Part shown: positions 11,419-24,300 of the stretch, piece by piece
Layout of the letters: each line of letters starts with the position of its first letter
Numbering within the stretch: position 1 is the first letter of the stretch
NCBI GenBank assembly: GCA_013350335.1
Contig: CM023540.1
Coordinates: forward strand, 18,667,828 to 18,731,827
Direction: 5' to 3'
Length of the DNA: 64,000 bases
Origin: Chimonanthus salicifolius
Taxonomy: Eukaryota; Streptophyta; Magnoliopsida; Laurales; Calycanthaceae
Made by a program: the position numbers and the translations under genes
The notes under the pieces: model-generated
What the model was told of the DNA's origin: nothing
The model's database searches: none
What the model saw: the letters and a program-made list of their open reading frames with translations, nothing else

Positions 11419-11856
11419 TGGTCCAAAAGACTAATATGATAGGTGGAGTTGCCCAGCCCCTTATAACTTTCTATTTTCCCCCTTTTCCAACCGATGTGGG
11501 ACTCGTTTGCAACCCCATATAAAGGGGGTGATATAATACCCATTGTTGCTGCTGGAGGGCCCATGGTAGTAGGTAGTTATGGAACAAGAATGTCCCAACC
11601 AGCAAAGTACCAACAGTTGTTATAGTAGGGGAGTAGGTACCCATTCCGAAGATGGTCGAGGTAGCACTAGTAAACACCAACGGGTCAACAGGTGGGGGGA
11701 GATTCCAAACAACAGAGAGAACTCTCAAGATTGCAGAGGTCAGTATTGGAAGCTAAAAACAGAACCATGCTCCTTATGTCAGATGGGATAGCCAAGCAAA
11801 TGGACTGATTTGGTTTGGTTTTGTGATTGAAAATCCTGTTATTCCTCTAATTCCAA

Positions 11857-12076
11857 GTGTGCCAGACAAGAGCTGGAACAGTCAATTGGGCCGCAAGTCT
11901 TGGAGTTGGCAAGAGAGGTGTAATCTTGAAGAATGTCTCGAGTGGAACTGTAGTAGCCAAATTTAGGCTTGATGAGCCTCAAATAGAGTGTGGCTTGTAC
12001 TGCAATGAAGAAGATGTTCTCTGGTTTCAGGCTGAATATTGCAAAAGATACACGTGGGGTTCACTTGAATGCAATA
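11857..12076 (+). pseudogene. Possible exon remnant, unidentified
   Basis: An open frame of about 73 codons sits between an acceptor-like site (CTAATTCCAAG) and a donor-like site (AAG/GTTTAT at 12076/12077). It includes the words GVGKRGVILKNVSSGT and DVLWFQAEYCKRYTWGSL. It looks more protein-like than neighbouring frames, but I do not recognise the family. With no other exons visible it is best treated as a possible gene fragment. 12077-12433 is AT-rich and empty. Confidence 0.25.
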
Positions 12077-12661
12077 TAAGGTTTATATTTTCACATTTTT
12101 ATTAATTTATTTTTATAGTATGGCAATATGATTAAAATATTTCTATATCATTTTATTAATTTTTTCACAAGAAACTTAGGACAATAAGAAGAATCTCAAA
12201 AAAAACTCTACTTTCATTAATTTTTAAGAAAAAACTTGAAAAACCATACATACACTCTATAAATGATTCAGGTGGATCTTCATGCATGCAGTACCGAAGA
12301 GAATGAAGAAAAGTAGAGAAAATCCCATTCAGATTGGTTGAGTAGACTGATATGGAACCTTCTAAATAAATTTATTACCATCTCATTTAGGAGACTTCAT
12401 GCCTAGATATAATAAGTTGTTCTCAAAGGAACATGTAATACCCTGCCCTAGATTAGGCGTGTTTTAGTTTGTTAATCCTGTTTAACCGATTAATCTCGGA
12501 GATTTTGGTTAGGGCTTTGAGGAAAGCCCAGGTTTGGCCCGATCTGAGCCCGAAAACTCAGTGATCCTGCTCGTCGAGCTGGAGGGGCATTTTGGTAATT
12601 TACCACTTTTAGTTATTATTTTTATGAATATTGTTGATATGTGTATATTATTGGTAAATAA

Positions 12662-15227
12662 TGTAGCGACCCGACCCGATTTTTCAGGATTTTAGGGTCT
12701 CAGTAGCAGTGGGGAGGAGATGGATCCCGTTATAGGCCTTGTCTCGCCCGATCCCGAGCTCAGAAGCTCGAAGGGCATTTTAGTAATTTAAATTATTTTA
12801 ATACCTTGTCATACAAAAATAATTGAAAATCACACTTTTCCATACCCAAGGTTTAACATCCGATTTTTCTTCTGATTTTGAAACACTGTTTTTGCAAAAA
12901 TCTGATTTTATGTAAAAAAAAAAGAAACCCTAAAACCCACCCCTTATAAATCCCTCTTTTCTTCGCCAAGCACTGTAGCACGCAGCTACAGTGCCGCGGC
13001 ACCCTTGCCGCCGCCTCCTCGTTCGTTCTTCTTCCTCCTCTCTCGTCTCCGGCCCCCTTCTTCCTTCGCTCAGGCAACCAGCACCTCGGAATCGCCGTCG
13101 CCGCCTGACCGAGCCAGGTATCTTCTTCTCCTTCTTCCCTCATCCTCCAACCCGCCTTCCTCTCCTCTCCCACCTTTCCTTTCCCGTCGGTTTTCCCTCT
13201 TCCCCAATCTTACCTCGGTTTTCATAGATTTTTTCCTTGTTTTTCTTTTCCCTTTCCTCCGATTTCCTCTGATTTTACCCGGTTTTCCGATGGATTTCCC
13301 AACCCCCTTTGGTTTTTCCCTCTTCTTTCTTCTTCCTCTCCTTCCTGCATTTTCTTCCTCTTTCTCCTTCCCCTTTCGGCTGGACAGCCGAGTCAACTCA
13401 GCTGAGCAGCCGAGTTGGCTCAGCTGAGTCCGAGTGTGGGCCCCGCTGAGCCGGGCCCAGCCCGGTTTTGGGCTCGGCCCAGTTTTAGGCCCAGCCCGGC
13501 TTTGGGCCCTGCCCATTTCGGGCCCATTTTCAGTTCGAGCTTACTTTAGCCTGTTTTATCTCCTTTATTTATTCTTGTGCTCTTGTTTCTTCAGATCGAG
13601 CCCCCTTCAAACCAACAGAACCGCCTTCTCACGATTGATTTTCAAACGCAAGCCAATGAGGGAACTGTCACACTTTTAACATACGCATTTCTGCATTTAT
13701 TTATTTTTGAATCATGTGGATGCGGAATGCGCAGAATAGGACCCCTTATATCTGGTTTTGCACTCGGCAAGGGAACCGTTCAGATAAGTATGTGGCAAGG
13801 GGACCACTCTGTGTATTCGCATCTGGTAATGATGTAAGAATGGTAGATGGGCTTGATGTTGTACCAGTTGTGCATGATTAAGTAATTAGATGTGATTGAT
13901 TGATAACATGATGAAATGTCAACATGCTAGTATGTGGTAGAATGTGATATACATGATTGACTGGGATTTGATGTTGCTTTATTGAGAACATGTCTATTGT
14001 TAATTGTACCTGCACATGCCTATTGTTAATCGTACATGCAATTGTTGGATGCGTAGAATGTCGGAGGGGCTTGGACGTTAAGTAACATTCGGGTTATATG
14101 GGGCCATGCGGTGGACGCGTGATGGGATGCGTACTGCCTTGTGATTGGATGTGGGTAGTCGTACCCCTAGCTTGAATAAGAGGGTCGGTTTGTCTTGTAG
14201 TCACCAGATACACCTTTGAGGGAGGTGTAACCTGACTTAGGGAACAAGGTGCCTGGAGGTCCCCAATAGGGATCCTTTGGGGAAGTAGTCATATCAATCC
14301 TAGATAGGCTATCAGGCTGAATGTTGGTTCACCCAAGGTAACCTTAGAAGCCTCTTGCAGTTCCGATACTCGAATGTGGGACGGATGAGATGATGAATGA
14401 CCGAGTAGGCTGAGGAGGTGCTCGCCTAGGTCGAGGGACGGAGCAGTGAGGGGCAGCTCCCGCTGGCATAGGTTGTGATCCCTGTGGACCGAGTAGGCTG
14501 AGGAGGTGCTCGCCCAGGTTGAGGGACGGAGCGGTGAGGGGCATCTCCCGCTGGCATAGGTTGTGGTCCCTGTGGACCGAGTAGGCTGAGGAGGTGCTCG
14601 CCTAGGTCGAGGGACAGAGCGGTGAGGGGCAGCTCCCGCTGGCATAGTGTGTGATCCCTAGCTGACCGAATAGGCTGAGGATGTGCTCGCTTACTCATTG
14701 GTTAAGGGATTGAGGTTGTCTACGTAAGGTGGTTGTGGGCCATGTTGAGTACCTACCAAATGGCCCATACGGTGGGTCGAGTGCGTGTTGTGTGGGAACC
14801 ATGTACGTAGGACCTTTATTATTCCTTAGTTGTAGATATGCAGTGTGTGATATATGCTGTGTGATTATATGCATGTGTTCCTTTGCTGAGTATATAGTAC
14901 TCACCCCCTTGCCTTTCAGGTGGCTCAATGGATGCAGGACCCAGCGGGTCCCAAGACCAGGCTTAGGCGATGATTTCGGATTGCCTAATTACTTTCCTTT
15001 TTATTATTTAGAAAGAACCTTGTATTTATTTAGGATATTGTTTATCGTTGTGGATGACTGTACTAGCCACCTATTGCATTGTTATGTTAACTGAACTTAT
15101 GGTATCTCTTTTCCCTTATGGTGGTTGATGTTTAGTCAAAAAAAAAACATATGCCGGCAGTTTGGAATGTGTGATATTTCGGTCTAATATCGGTAGTAAC
15201 ACGCCCGTTTCGGGATGGGGTGTTACA
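12662..15227 (+). mobile_element. Nested solo LTR, 2566 bp
   Basis: It begins TGTAGCGACCCGACCCG and ends GGGATGGGGTGTTACA, with perfect target duplications AATAA at 12657-12661 and 15228-15232. GC-rich blocks near 13000-13560 give long chance frames on both strands, but none resembles gag or pol. Stretches such as GAAGGGCATTTTAGTAATTT show similarity with the outer LTR start (GGGGCATTTTGGTAATTT), so the two LTR families are related. Confidence 0.85.
14401..14700 (+). repeat. 88-bp tandem repeat inside the nested LTR
   Basis: The landmark CCGAGTAGGCTGAGG recurs at 14401, 14489 and 14577, with a diverged fourth start near 14666, giving about 3.4 copies of an 88-bp unit. Confidence 0.85.
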
Positions 15228-16331
15228 AATAATGTTCTCCAAAATAAATGATTTGTATTTCTGATTTTAAAATGAATTTATTTTCAGAAAATGGTATTTA
15301 AATCCCGCCCGTCAAAATCCCGAAAGGGAGTATTAATTATTTTAAAGGGTTTTGAAAATGAAATAAATTTTGAAATTAGTATTCTATGGTAGACCATTTT
15401 AAGAATGGTCTAGTTATTTCATTTCATCTCATCTCAAAATGATGTTTCTAAATTGTTTATTTTAACAATTCTTTATTTAAGTAAATAGTGTAAATTTATG
15501 GTTTTTATTTAAATAAATGGTTTTTAATAAGAGTTAAATTCCAAAAAAATTATGGTGATTAAGATTTTTAAAACCCAACCTATCTGTAAGGTTGGATTAA
15601 ATTTTTGAGCTTTTGAAATTATTTTTTTGGTTAAAAATCCAGTTTTTGACAAAATGGGGCCCTTTCTGCAATTTAGAAATTATTGGAGAGCTGATCTGCA
15701 GCAAGAGAAAAATCTGCCCACGGCATGCAGGCGCATACGCTGCTGCTCGGCCCGATTTCCGGCGATGATGATTTCCCGTCGTTCCGTTCCATCAGCGGAT
15801 TTTCCGGCCAAAAATCTATATAAACCGGCCTTAGCCTTCGGTTTTTAACTCCCACAAACCTCCTTCTCTCCTCTCTATCTCTGTTCTTAGCCAAAACCCA
15901 GACCGGCCGACTCTCTGTTTTGCAAACAGTAGCTTAAGAGGGAAAGATTTCAAAAATCCGGATTTCAACCCACGAATTCAATTCAAGGTAACCACTGCAT
16001 TCCCCTTTCAATTTCGGTCGGTTTTGAATCAAGAAATTTTGAATTTGGCTCTGTTTTCAGTGAGAAAAATGATTTCAAAGTTTAGGGAAAATTCTAGGGT
16101 TCCTCGTATCAGTGAGCTTCCGGTGCTAAGATCAGATGACTTTTTGACTTTCAAAGCTCCAAACATTTCCCTATGGAAAGAGGACTCCCAGAGAAATCTA
16201 TCGGACCGGTCAGATGTAAAAACTGAATCCAGAAAATCCCCCATTTTCAAATCCATTTTTTACTGTTCCCGACTGTTCACTGTCTGTTGCAGACAGTGAA
16301 CAGGAGGAAGAAGAAGAAAAAAAAAAATTAT

Positions 16332-16414
16332 TTGATATCATTGTTGCTTGTGATTTTTAATGTTGGTTCCCATTGAAAAAAAAATGAATAAATAATTGAA
16401 TAAATAAATATTAT

Positions 16415-16465
<51 letters not shown>

Positions 16466-16560
16466 TTTGATATTATTGTTGCTTGTGATTTTTAATGTTG
16501 GCTCCCATTGGAAAAAAAAATGAATAAATAATTGAATAAATAAATATTATTATTTTATTA
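16332..16560. repeat. (TA)n microsatellite inside a local duplication
   Basis: A block with TTGTTGCTTGTGATTTTTAA and a following GAATAAATAATTGAATAAAT stretch is present twice, at about 16340 and 16475, on either side of a (TA) run of about 40 bp. Confidence 0.8.
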
Positions 16561-18842
16561 AAAAAATTATTATTTTGTTAGATTGTGTGATGTGATGATT
16601 AGTACCCCTTTTTGTTAATTAAAATTGTACTAACCCTCTTCTCTTATTACTTATAGTGTAAATACTATTGTATCCGCTTCCAGGCCGACCCTATTGGTCG
16701 GGCACTGAGTGATTCACTTTCAGGCCGACACTATAGTCGGGCACTGGGTGACATCGAGGCCTACTCAAAATGTCAGATCTGGTCCGATCCAGAAGACAAC
16801 CGAGAAGTGACCCGAGGATCTAGACCTAACTTAATAAGTCAATCTGGTCAATGCCCAGAAGACAATATGAGTTTGGACTGAGCCCCTTTTTACTTATTAT
16901 TATATTGTGGATTATGATAATTTAAAAAGGATAGAAACCCAGTATGAGACTCAATTCCATATACCTCGGATATTTTTGGAAAAACATGAGATTTCAAAAT
17001 ACTACTCGTGTGTATGTATTTGATCTGTATATTGATTGTGCACTTGTGTGTTGTTTGAACATAGACCGCGTAAACCACACATAACGGTGAGGGAACTTAA
17101 CTCTGTAGATTTTGTAAACAGGTTTTATGATGAGATAAGTATTGAGCAATGAGTGGTTTCAATTTTGATGAACCCACCCATGTGCCTATACACGATGCAT
17201 TATGGTAAGAGTGCTGATGTTGATTGTAATATTACGATGTTGATCGTATGAGTATATAAGACTGCTTCCACGTACCTGGGCTATTGAACCAATATCGGCC
17301 ATATGAGAGATGGTTTATGTCTACTGGACCATGGGCGGACCATGCTGTCGTCAGTTGCTGACTTGAGGGTGTCAGTATCGGCTAAGTCAGAGCCGGAGAT
17401 GTACTTGCAAGGATGTATTTTGACCGTGTCGGGTCTTAATACTGGTCTCAGCGTAGTCTGCAGGCGTTACGGTGGATGATAGCAGTAATTGATGATGTTG
17501 ATGTATTACTTGAGATTATGCTTATTGTTATTAAGCATGTGACATTATTGAACTGTTGCTAACCTGTTTTATCTTTACTTAAACTGCATTGTTATATTTC
17601 CTTCACTGGGTTAGTTAGCTCACACAACTCACCTTTCAGGCGATGAATCCGAGGAGGAGGACCCTCTCTTTCAGGCTTAGGGCGATTAAGCTAAAGCAGT
17701 GTTTTGGGATTCCCCCAGAGGGGAATGCCCTGATTCTTTTTGTTGGTTCTTGGAACCGTTGACTTTTATTAAGTACCGGATGCGGTACTTAATTTGTGTT
17801 AATTTGATGTAATAGGTTATGTTGCTTTTGTAGTGATTTGAGACAATGTTTTGCATGTTGAAATCAATGGTTGATTTTCTTATGCTATGTGTTGATGTTG
17901 TTAATGTCTATTTTATGGGGTAGGCATATGGTACATGTTTGAGTCCACATGATGGGATCATGTGTGACCCTTGGGCCAAACTGTTGATCCGGCCCAATTA
18001 GATTGCGTATGCTTGTAGTTTAGTTTACTTATCAAAAAAAAAAAAATCAGTCGCGTTCTGGGCCCACCCTTTGGGTCGGGGCGTGACAGAACATTGAAAG
18101 GAGAAAGAAAATGTTGAAAAATAATATATTTTAACTTGTGTCATTTTTTATTTTTTTAAAAAAGGGGAGATTCTACCTTATCTCTCATTTTAGTTGTGGA
18201 AAGATCCATCGTGAGTTTAGTTGATAAGACTTATTTAGGAAACAATTTTAAAAAAAAAAAAGGAAATACTCTAGAAATTGTGTAATTTATTTATTTTTAA
18301 TTCAAGATTGTACTTTGTCACTCTTTTTTTATACTTTCCAAATCCTCTCTTTCCGTTTATTTTATGGTTAGTGTTTTAAAAACAAAAATCAAACCATATA
18401 ATTGGACTTGGTTTGGTGTGTGAACCAACTTTTAAAGCCATTTGCTTTTAAGACAGTTCAGTTTTCAAAAACATTTATATCATCGTTACAAAGGGGTTTC
18501 TAATTTTTATAAATCTATATATTTAATTTAACTTTACAATTCATCAAGTCATTAAAATGTTCTGCTAACATGATTTAACTTAACAGTTAAATCTAATTAG
18601 ATAAAAATTATGATAAAAATAAAATGAAGAAGTTAATTTTAGATCATTGGGCCTGAGATTTAGCAGCAGCTCATAGACTCTCATACCACTCAAACTCTTC
18701 TTTTATTCTTTTGATATATTGTCGGATACTCATGTAGTATTTAACGGGTATACTCACAAAGTATCCATGAAAATAGTTTGTCTAATCCAGACTAATTCCA
18801 ATGAAAATTTTATAAAATGGTTAATAGATCTGTAATCAGGGG

Positions 18843-18915
18843 TTTAAACTTCAGTATTGATCGATATCGGCTGATATGATATATCGACCGATATCTCATT
18901 ATCGGCTGATATTTT
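18843..18915. repeat. ATATCGGCTGATAT-type repeat fragment
   Basis: A short cluster of GATCGATATCGGCTGATAT and related words, like those at 34470-34915. Probably a fragment of the same dispersed repeat. Confidence 0.45.
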
Positions 18916-19687
18916 TCTTTCTCTTATTTTTTTCTTTTAAAAAAAAAAAACAGGTCAAATGAAAAAGTAGAATTCAGAAAATCAACATCAAATAGATGAA
19001 AATTTTTATTTTTATGATGATAATAATGTTGATGAACAAATATCAAATTAAAATTTAAAACAGGCTCAACCCTTAATTGTACGACTCCACCAAATTGGGT
19101 GTGGAGAGTGAGGGCGAAGGGTGGCTTTAAAGGGCCCATAATATATACATGGTGTAATAAAATGTTATTATATGGTGTAAATAATGAATTTTAATAATAT
19201 AGAACTTGAGAAAAATAGTTAATATTGTCCTATTACTGTAGGTTGACTTTATGTGATTTGGTCCTTAAAAATTTGTTTCTAATATATCATAATTTGTCAT
19301 GTCTCATCTAATAAAATTTGGATTGAGATAAATTTCTAATTTGTACATGTCGCATAATTTTTAATTTGAATTACTTGTTTATCTTTGAGGCAATGGTTGC
19401 ATAAAATATAAGCATAGACATTACGTCGATAAGTCAAGTTAGATTGGTTATATATAATAATAAGAAAATTTGTCAGAGTCAATTTATTCTAAATTTAAAT
19501 TTGACTTGGACTCAAATTTTTTATATAATTTTTTTTTTTGATAAATGAGATAAAAATCTTATTTTAATAGATGTGAAAGACAAGGCGAACTTCTCTTTTA
19601 CAAGGAGTGATTACTATGTTAGACTAATGCAAACTCATGAATTTCTCTTTAATTGCTTTAAAATTTACATGCAATTTTTCCACTCCC

Positions 19688-19880
19688 AATCCGTGAGGGT
19701 TAGCTTGATGATTAAGAACCCAACAAATCATGGGAGGTTTTGGGTTTAAGTCTCACTCTCAATATATAAGGGTCACTCCCTCTAGTTTTACCCGATATAT
19801 GTAGATAGAGAAGTTTGAACATGCTCTAAGGATTTAGTCAGGTGCTCTATGAGGCCTGGAGAACCATATCCGGGCTCTGT
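19688..19880 (+). repeat. SINE-like element, plus orientation
   Basis: It shares blocks such as TGGGAGGTTTTGGGTTTAAG, GGTCACTCCCTCTAG and TTTAGTCAGGTGCTCTA with the reverse complement of 34171-34340 and 58671-58799. TTAGCTTGATGATTAAGAACC and GGTTTTGGGTTTAAGTC resemble, loosely, the A and B boxes of a tRNA-derived Pol III promoter. There is no clear tail or target duplication. Confidence 0.45.
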
Positions 19881-21210
19881 ATTGAACAACAAAGGAATGG
19901 AGTAGTTATTGAAATTCATGAGATAATCACTATAAGATTAGAGTTAATACGCTAGAAGTTTTAGAGTCGATGGAACGTGTGAAATTAGATTCTTCATTTT
20001 AACTCAAGAAATTCACTATTGTGAATATAGATTCTTCATTTTAACTTGTGAAATTCACAATTAAAGCTAAAGAATAATAATTACTCACAACTCGTTAAAT
20101 AATTATTCAGGGCAAGACTCAACCTTTTGGTCCTCTGTGGATAGAACGATTTAAAAAACGTGAAACCCAGTTGGAAAGTAACAAACTTTCAAGCCTACAA
20201 TACAACCAAGCACGGCGCCAAAACAGAGAGGTGGACTGTTGGAAGCCCAACGGGAGAGCGAGACCACCGCCTGGATGGAAAGCAACACAAGTTGACCGAA
20301 AAACTTTCCCAATCACCTGATCTAAGGCCAAGAAGAGGACATGGTGTATGCAAGTGATATGGACGATTCAATAGTTGGGCCTCCATAGATGAAACCTGGG
20401 CCCATTATTTAATCAAATGGGCCCACTTATTTTCACATAATCGAGCCGGGTTTCTTTTTTTATTTTGGCACCCAGCCATTCATCTCAGCCCATTGTTTTA
20501 TCTGAAAAATATTTCACAGTTCCGCCACAAATGGTATAATTAGGTAAGTGGAAATTCTTGTTTTAACGTAATAACTTGACTTGGATTTAATTTGAAAATA
20601 AATTTCACGTAAAAAACCATGACACATGTCTCTAGATCTTTAGACATTTGATTACTCAAGTAGTAAATTAAATTAAATATAACTTTATGTACATACTATA
20701 ACTTTTTAAAAATTAAATTAAATATTTCTAAAGGATACCACTCACAAGGCAGCAGTGAGAAGAAAATATAATACAAATGTTAAAAATATAAATAATCATC
20801 TGAACATTTGAAAAATTTTAATTTTAATATTTTTTTTTATAAAAGCTAAATGAATAAATTTGGAGAGCCAATTTCGTAGAAAGAACACAAGTCAACTCCT
20901 GAGCTGGTGACTACATCATCGTCCGTAAAGTGGGACCACTACCAAAACTTGAGTAAATTTAAATGCCAGTAAAGTGGCCCAATAACAAAGATCAATGCCA
21001 GTCAAGTGGTCCTGCCCCACCCATTGTTATCTTTTAATAAAGCAAATAACAAACATGTTGACAAGGAAACCATGATTGTGATTAGTAAAGAAAATTAAAA
21101 ATGACTGACATTGTACATATTAACAAATCTTGGTATGCCCATACATTCGAAAGATTCCAACCCAACCAAAAGTTGTTCTCTGATGAAGTAGTATGTTCCA
21201 TTCATAATTC

Positions 21211-21287
21211 CTGCCGAAAAAAACAAATTAAACTTTATTAAATTCAATCTCATTCAAACTTGAAAGGCACAATTTCCTCATACATAC
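21211..21287 (-). other. Predicted 3' UTR intron of NLR 1
   Basis: On the minus strand a donor AAACAG/GTATGTATG lies about 20 nt after the TGA stop. An acceptor TTTTTTTCGGCAG/G follows 77 bp later. The same signals are present after NLR 3 (62960-63042). Confidence 0.5.
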
Positions 21288-21307
21288 CTGTTTAATGTTA
21301 AAAGACC

Positions 21308-24300
21308 TCAAATGTAGGAACCCAAATCCGCGTCCACAATTCCTAGATACTGAAGTGTGGGGGGCCGCTCCTCTTCAGGCAAAGACTTAATGTGCGGGCA
21401 CTTGAAGATACGCAGTTCCTCGAGGGAGGTGAGATTCCGCAGCCCCTTGGGCATGGACTTGAGATTAATGCAACTTCTAACTTCCAGAATTCTCATGGGG
21501 ACAGAGACTCCTGTTCCTTGCAACGTGTCCAACTCCGGCAAAGATATGAGACTTCGGCAATTAAAAATGGTCAAATGTTCCAATCGATTAAGGTGTTGAA
21601 ACAATCCCTCAGGCAGTGATACTAGCTCTGGAAATGAACCTATTGATAAAGAGGAAAGAGTTGTGAGGTGAAGCACTGACCTCAACAACATCTCATTGCA
21701 CTTCTGCAAGTTCAACTCACGAAGAGATGGGAGCAAAGGAATGGTAGTCAATTGCTGGCAAGTACGTAACTTCAGAGTGTTAAGGGTCGATAGAAGGATT
21801 GGCAATTCCATTAGCTTGGGGCAATTGTGAATTGTAAGAGAACTGAGGTGAGGGAGATCACCTCCCTCAACTTCACACCATTCCACTAGATTATCCATGT
21901 CTTCGATTCTTAGCGTATACAACGATGGAAACCCTTTGATCTCACCAATGGCACAAAATTCACGGCCAATGCGCTTCACTTGACCCATTTTCTTGATGAC
22001 CAGATCTTGGAGGAAGCGTAGTTGGCCAAGAGGTGGAAGGAACTTGCATCTTGTACAACCGTCAAGATGAACACTGACTAGATTCGAGAGCAGTGTATTT
22101 AGCATCCAACTTGGGAAGCTAGTGCCTCCATAGTTCTCTAGTGACAGCTCTTCGAGGTTAGTGGTAGGTTGAAGGACTTCAAGTATCTCCATTGCCTGAT
22201 GTGATGCTGCCTCATCTTCTTGGTTTCTTTCAGCATATTCTTTACTCCATCCCAACGCTAGCTTCTGAATGTGTGTTTTATTCTTCATATTGACATCTAT
22301 GGCTGCTTCCACATTCTCCAGCTGTGAAATGGAGATTTCTCCTCTAAGTTCTGTCAAGCTCTTCAACTCTCCAATTCCATATCCACTCTCTCTACCTACA
22401 ATAAATTTGGACAGCGTTTGTAAACAAGTCAGCTTGCCAATTCCCTGTGGCATACATTTCAATTTGTCACAATCTCTTAGATCGAGATGTCGGAGGTTTA
22501 CAAGTTTTCTTGTTTCTTTTGGTAGCTGGAGAAGGCCATGGCAATATTTTAGCCTCAGTATTTGAAGATTGTAACAACTGCTAAGTGATTCAGGTAGTGT
22601 GGATATAGATGTAGCAGAGAGGTCAAGATAGCGCAGATGTTTCAAGTTGCAAATTGAATCTGGCAACTCTCTTGTCGAATATATACTCAAATCTAGTACA
22701 CGTAGGAATGACAACCTCTCAACCAAATTACATAGGACTTCCTTGTTGAAGCGGGGAGAATACATAGAACCATGTACCAACATGAATGTCCGTAAGTTCT
22801 TGGATTTTTCAAAAGCTTCAACATTTATTTCCCTCATATCTTGGTTGCGAACCAATGATGAATGGCGAGCTTTCTCAGGAATATGACTTTTCTTCCCATG
22901 TTCAATTCTAAAACACTCTCCGTTTGAAATTGATTGCGCTAAGTCATGTATGAGATCGTGCATATTATAACTTGAAAATGCATGCTGTTCCATTACATTT
23001 GAATGAAAAAAGGATCTCGACAACAAATCATCAAAATAATCGCTCCCTATTTCCTCCAAACGCCTTCCCTCAATTGGCGAAATAAAATCTGATGCTATCC
23101 AAAATTGGATCAACTTATCCTTATTAAATATGTAATCTTTAGGAAAAATGGAACAGCATGCAAAACACTGCTTAAGATGTGTTGGCAAATGATGATAGCT
23201 TAACTTAAGAGTTGGTAAGATGTCATCATGTTTGACTGATAAGTTCCAAATTTCACTTTCTAAGATACTTCTCCAGTAACTTTCATCTCTTCTGGCAGAT
23301 AAAAGACCCCCAATTGCCTTTAATGCCAAAGGCAAACCCTGACACTTGCGGACAAGTTTCTCTCCAATTTTTAACAAATTTGGATATGCATTGCTTCCCT
23401 CATTTGCAAATGCATGTGTTATGAACAATGCCATGCAGTGATCATCTGGAAGAATTTCCAATCGGTAGGCATGAATGGCACCCATGGATGATGAAACGGT
23501 ATCACTCCTTGTAGTCACTAATATTTTACTTCCTTGTGCGCCGACAATGAATGGAACCCTTAGTCTATCCCCAACATTGTGGTTTTCATTCCACACATCA
23601 TCTAACACCATTAAAAACCTCTTTCCCCTCAAAATATCCTCAAGGCTACGTTGCATTGGGTCAAGGCCTGACAAGTTACAGCCGCTTCTAGTGGCCGATT
23701 CTATGATGTCTCTGGTAAGCCTTTGCAGATCAAAATCTTCAGACACACAAACCCACGCTCGAAGATCGAAATGATTCTCTATATCCTCATCATTATAAAC
23801 AAGCTGGGCGAGGGTCGTTTTCCCAAGGCCTCCCATGCCTACTATGGAAATCACAGAAGCATTTTTTCCATTGGAATTATCATTCGACATCAGCAAGTCT
23901 ATTATGCGAATTTTATCCTCTGCTCTGCCAAAGGTGTTGGATTCGTCCACTAAGGAACTAGTGGGTGGTCGGACTCTATCTTCGAGCAGACTCCTAACAT
24001 CTCTCTCTCTAAGATGGAAGTAGTCTCTCTCTTTAGAGATTTTATCTAATCGACTGTTGATCTCTTTAATCTTCTGTGCTATGTGATGTGGAAATTGTAG
24101 TGGGTTTGAAGTAAAATATGACAAGAAACTCAGTACCTTTCTCTTCTTGCGAGCTTCAGTTGTGCCATCCACTTTTGATCGTAGGACTTCATATGTCAAC
24201 TCGTCCAGTACATCATCCGCATCATAAGCAACATCTTTAAGCTTTCCTAGCCAATCTTTCACAGCTTTGTCCTTCAGTTGCCTTTCCTCTGCATCTTCAA

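Larger units (their letters stand above)
8343..11691 (-). mobile_element. Putative TRIM-like LTR, interrupted by the 8365-11418 element
   Basis: The pieces are 8343-8364 and 11419 to about 11691. Read on the minus strand the sequence contains GTCCCACATCGGTTGG, TTATAAGGGGCTGGGCAACT and ATTAGTCTTTTGGAC, and ends GGCCCAACA, which is the usual layout of plant TRIM-type LTRs. The other end is uncertain; GGGTCAACA at 11682-11690 would give matching TGTTG/CAACA ends. No target duplication was found. Confidence 0.4.
12434..18088 (+). mobile_element. Solo LTR (outer), gypsy-type, split by a nested solo LTR
   Basis: It begins TGTAATACCCTGCCC and ends GGGTCGGGGCGTGACA. It is flanked by perfect 5-bp target duplications GAACA (12429-12433 and 18089-18093). 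Removing the nested element 12662-15227 and its duplicated AATAA leaves an LTR of about 3.08 kb. The portion from about 15960 onward aligns with 1-2159, so both are one LTR family. There is no internal domain, so the full element was lost by LTR-LTR recombination. It contains a (TA)n run at about 16420-16461 embedded in a ~135-bp duplication. Confidence 0.85.
18094..21210. other. Unit 1 proximal region, no gene seen
   Basis: AT-rich sequence repeated in units 2 and 3. 18165-18215 is a single copy of the minisatellite motif at 35629-36706. 18396-18790 matches 36710-37080 and 60262-60640. 18945-19060 matches 2594-2705 and 38119-38230. 20440-20720 matches 39276-39560. A SINE-like sequence lies at 19688-19880. 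20880-21210 matches 62660-62960 just beyond the 3' end of NLR 3. ORFs near 20119-20386 have no recognisable content. Confidence 0.5.

Noticed and set aside
13005..13516. Frames of 140-148 codons on both strands near 13 kb
   Set aside because: They lie in a GC- and CT-rich part of a solo LTR and have low-complexity composition (Pro/Phe/Ser or Arg/Lys/Gly rich).
19688..19880. Functional Pol III gene
   Set aside because: Box A and B matches are loose and there is no tRNA fold or terminator; called SINE-like only.
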